Assembly: GCA_003485905.1 (NCBI GenBank) | Contig: DNHK01000159.1 | Span: forward strand, 1-6,251 | Source: Gammaproteobacteria bacterium | GTDB lineage: Bacteria > Pseudomonadota > Gammaproteobacteria > Arenicellales > Arenicellaceae | DNA: 6,251 bases | Direction of reading: 5' to 3' | Part shown: positions 5,191-6,251 of the stretch, in pieces | How positions within the stretch are numbered: position 1 is the stretch's first letter | How the letters are laid out: every line of letters starts with the position of its first letter | Notes under the pieces: generated by a model | Database searches by the model: none | Seen by the model: the letters and a program-made list of their open reading frames with translations, nothing else | Told to the model about the DNA's origin: nothing | Position numbers and translations under genes: made by a program

Positions 5191-6210
5191 ATGAGAAATA
5201 TATTGGCGTTAGCCATATCCTTTTATTCATTGATTATCACTGTACCTGGATTCGCTCATCATAGCGGCTCGATATTCGATCAGGACTCGGTTGTAGGATT
5301 GGAAGGCACAGTCAGCGATTTCAGTTGGAGCAATCCACATGTTTATATCCACGTCGAGACAATGGACGCTACTGGCGAGGTCACTGAGTGGCAGATAGAA
5401 ACCGACGCGACTCCAATTTTAACGCGTAGCGGCTGGTCTTCGGGATCTTTGCGGCCCGGTGAACAAGTCGTTGTGCGCGCGAATCCAGACAAGAATGCAC
5501 AGCGTCCGCATGGACGATTAATATCGGTCGCGACGGCTGATGGCGCACTACTTTCACCGCGGTTGTCGTTTAAAAGCAGGCCGAGTGATGCGGCGATAGG
5601 ATCTGTTGCCTCTGGCATCACTGGCATCTGGTCAACGCCGCTCGCGACGAATGCGCATCTTTGGCATCTCAGAAGTTCTGTGCGAACCTTGACGCCTAGC
5701 GCAGTAGCGGCACAAGCCGAGTATGATGTCACGCGCGACAGCCCCGCAGGCAAATGCACCGCTTACCCAACACCAACTTTTTTGGGCGTCCCGTATCTGA
5801 ACGAGATTTCCATGAGCGATGACAAAATTACAATACGCGGTGAGCTGTTTGGGTCAGAGCGAGTCATCTATACCGATGGGCGAGATCACCCGGAAAACGC
5901 AGAGCATACGAATCAAGGGCATTCGATTGGATGGTGGGAAGACGATGTATTGGTTGTAGAGACCAGCTTATTTGCCGAACATCGATCAGCTCTAATTGAC
6001 GGAGCACCAATGGGTTCAAATAGGCATGTTATCGAGCGGTTCTCGCTTAGCGATGACGGTCGACGGCTACTTATAAATTTTGTGGTTGAGGACCCAGACT
6101 ATTTGGCTGAACCGTTCAAGGGCGATATGGAGTGGGATTTTGCACCGCAATTCGAGTTCATTAATATCGACTGTGATCCCGAAATATCGACCAAACCGTG
6201 GGGTGGTTAG
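5191..6210 (+). CDS. Secreted DUF6152-type protein with additional conserved C-terminal domain
   Basis: This 339-residue exported protein has no known enzymatic role that I can assign. Residues 1-22 form a signal peptide (MRN, then a hydrophobic stretch ending PGFA) with predicted cleavage before His23-His24. Residues 23-118 look like DUF6152: HHSGSIFD, EGTVSDFSWSNPHVYIHVE at 38-56, a W-x-I-E strand at 67-70, RSGW at 79-82 and LRPGEQVVV at 87-95. From about 142 a second conserved region begins: GIW, LTPSAVAA, YDVTRDSPAGKC (Cys189), PYLNEIS, RVIYTDGRDHP at 224-234, GHSIGWWEDDVLVVET at 243-258, HVIERFSLSDDG at 279-290, VEDPDY, and CDPE (Cys328) near the end. In my recollection this second region also occurs as a separate protein in Acidobacteria and Proteobacteria. 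The only two cysteines of the mature protein could form a disulfide. Its own promoter, strong RBS and export set it apart from the housekeeping neighbours. Confidence 0.85.
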   Translation: MRNILALAISFYSLIITVPGFAHHSGSIFDQDSVVGLEGTVSDFSWSNPHVYIHVETMDATGEVTEWQIETDATPILTRSGWSSGSLRPGEQVVVRANPDKNAQRPHGRLISVATADGALLSPRLSFKSRPSDAAIGSVASGITGIWSTPLATNAHLWHLRSSVRTLTPSAVAAQAEYDVTRDSPAGKCTAYPTPTFLGVPYLNEISMSDDKITIRGELFGSERVIYTDGRDHPENAEHTNQGHSIGWWEDDVLVVETSLFAEHRSALIDGAPMGSNRHVIERFSLSDDGRRLLINFVVEDPDYLAEPFKGDMEWDFAPQFEFINIDCDPEISTKPWGG

Positions 6211-6222
6211 AGGTGAGATAAC

Positions 6223-6234
6223 GCGTATATACGC
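6223..6234 (+). repeat. 12-bp perfect palindrome after the DUF6152-type gene
   Basis: GCGTATATACGC is a perfect 12-bp palindrome beginning 13 bases past the stop codon at 6210. It has no loop and no T tract, so it is not a normal terminator. It may be an operator for a gene beyond the window edge, or chance. Confidence 0.4.
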
Positions 6235-6251
6235 AAATGTCCGTTAATTGC

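Noticed and set aside
5076..5264. 62-codon plus-strand frame overlapping the start of the secreted-protein gene
   Set aside because: It runs through the hairpin, the candidate promoter and the strong ribosome binding site, then out of frame over the signal peptide; a chance frame.
5343..5759. 138-codon minus-strand open frame inside the secreted-protein gene
   Set aside because: The plus strand encodes a signal peptide and two conserved regions across this interval; the minus frame shows no family resemblance.

Overview
The window reads as a chromosomal housekeeping region of a gammaproteobacterium. The evidence is protein-level: YicC is the same length as the E. coli protein (287 residues) and closely similar to it, and RNase PH and RdgB also look E. 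coli-like. Neighbouring yicC and rph genes transcribed away from each other is also a familiar gammaproteobacterial arrangement. Base composition looks moderate, in the mid-40s % GC by eye. The secreted protein on the right belongs to a family I associate with marine and soil Proteobacteria and Acidobacteria. No rRNA, tRNA, CRISPR array, transposase or integrase is visible.

Layout: five genes on the minus strand run leftward from about 4016 to the window edge. In transcription order they are a Hanks-type Ser/Thr protein kinase (3117-4016), a PP2C-type phosphatase (2019-3023), RNase PH (rph, 1201-1920), the XTP/dITP pyrophosphatase RdgB (548-1162), and the N-terminal third of a cofactor-independent phosphoglycerate mutase (gpmI, 1-499, running off the window). 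Gaps are 93, 98, 38 and 48 bases, so rph-rdgB-gpmI is the tightest part. On the plus strand are yicC (4196-5059), divergent from the kinase across a 179-base region, and then a separately controlled gene (5191-6210) for a secreted two-part protein whose N-terminal half is of the DUF6152 type.

Functionally, yicC, rph and rdgB are RNA- and nucleotide-quality genes: endoribonuclease-like YicC, 3' trimming of tRNA and other RNAs, and removal of non-canonical purine NTPs. A matched kinase/phosphatase pair sits exactly between yicC and rph. The kinase has no membrane segment or sensor domain, and the phosphatase carries a Ser/Thr-rich tail ending in two copies of a short charged motif. The pair is the most interesting element here: it could place a reversible Ser/Thr phosphorylation switch beside RNA-processing and glycolytic enzymes. 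Its substrates cannot be read from the sequence.

The regulatory DNA holds several small signals: an unreported 34-codon ORF whose stop overlaps the yicC start as ATGA, a 7-bp direct repeat with an inverted repeat upstream of yicC, a consensus -10 almost touching the kinase start codon, a hairpin after yicC, and a promoter-like pair plus a strong Shine-Dalgarno before the secreted protein. All of these come from reading by eye and are marked accordingly.
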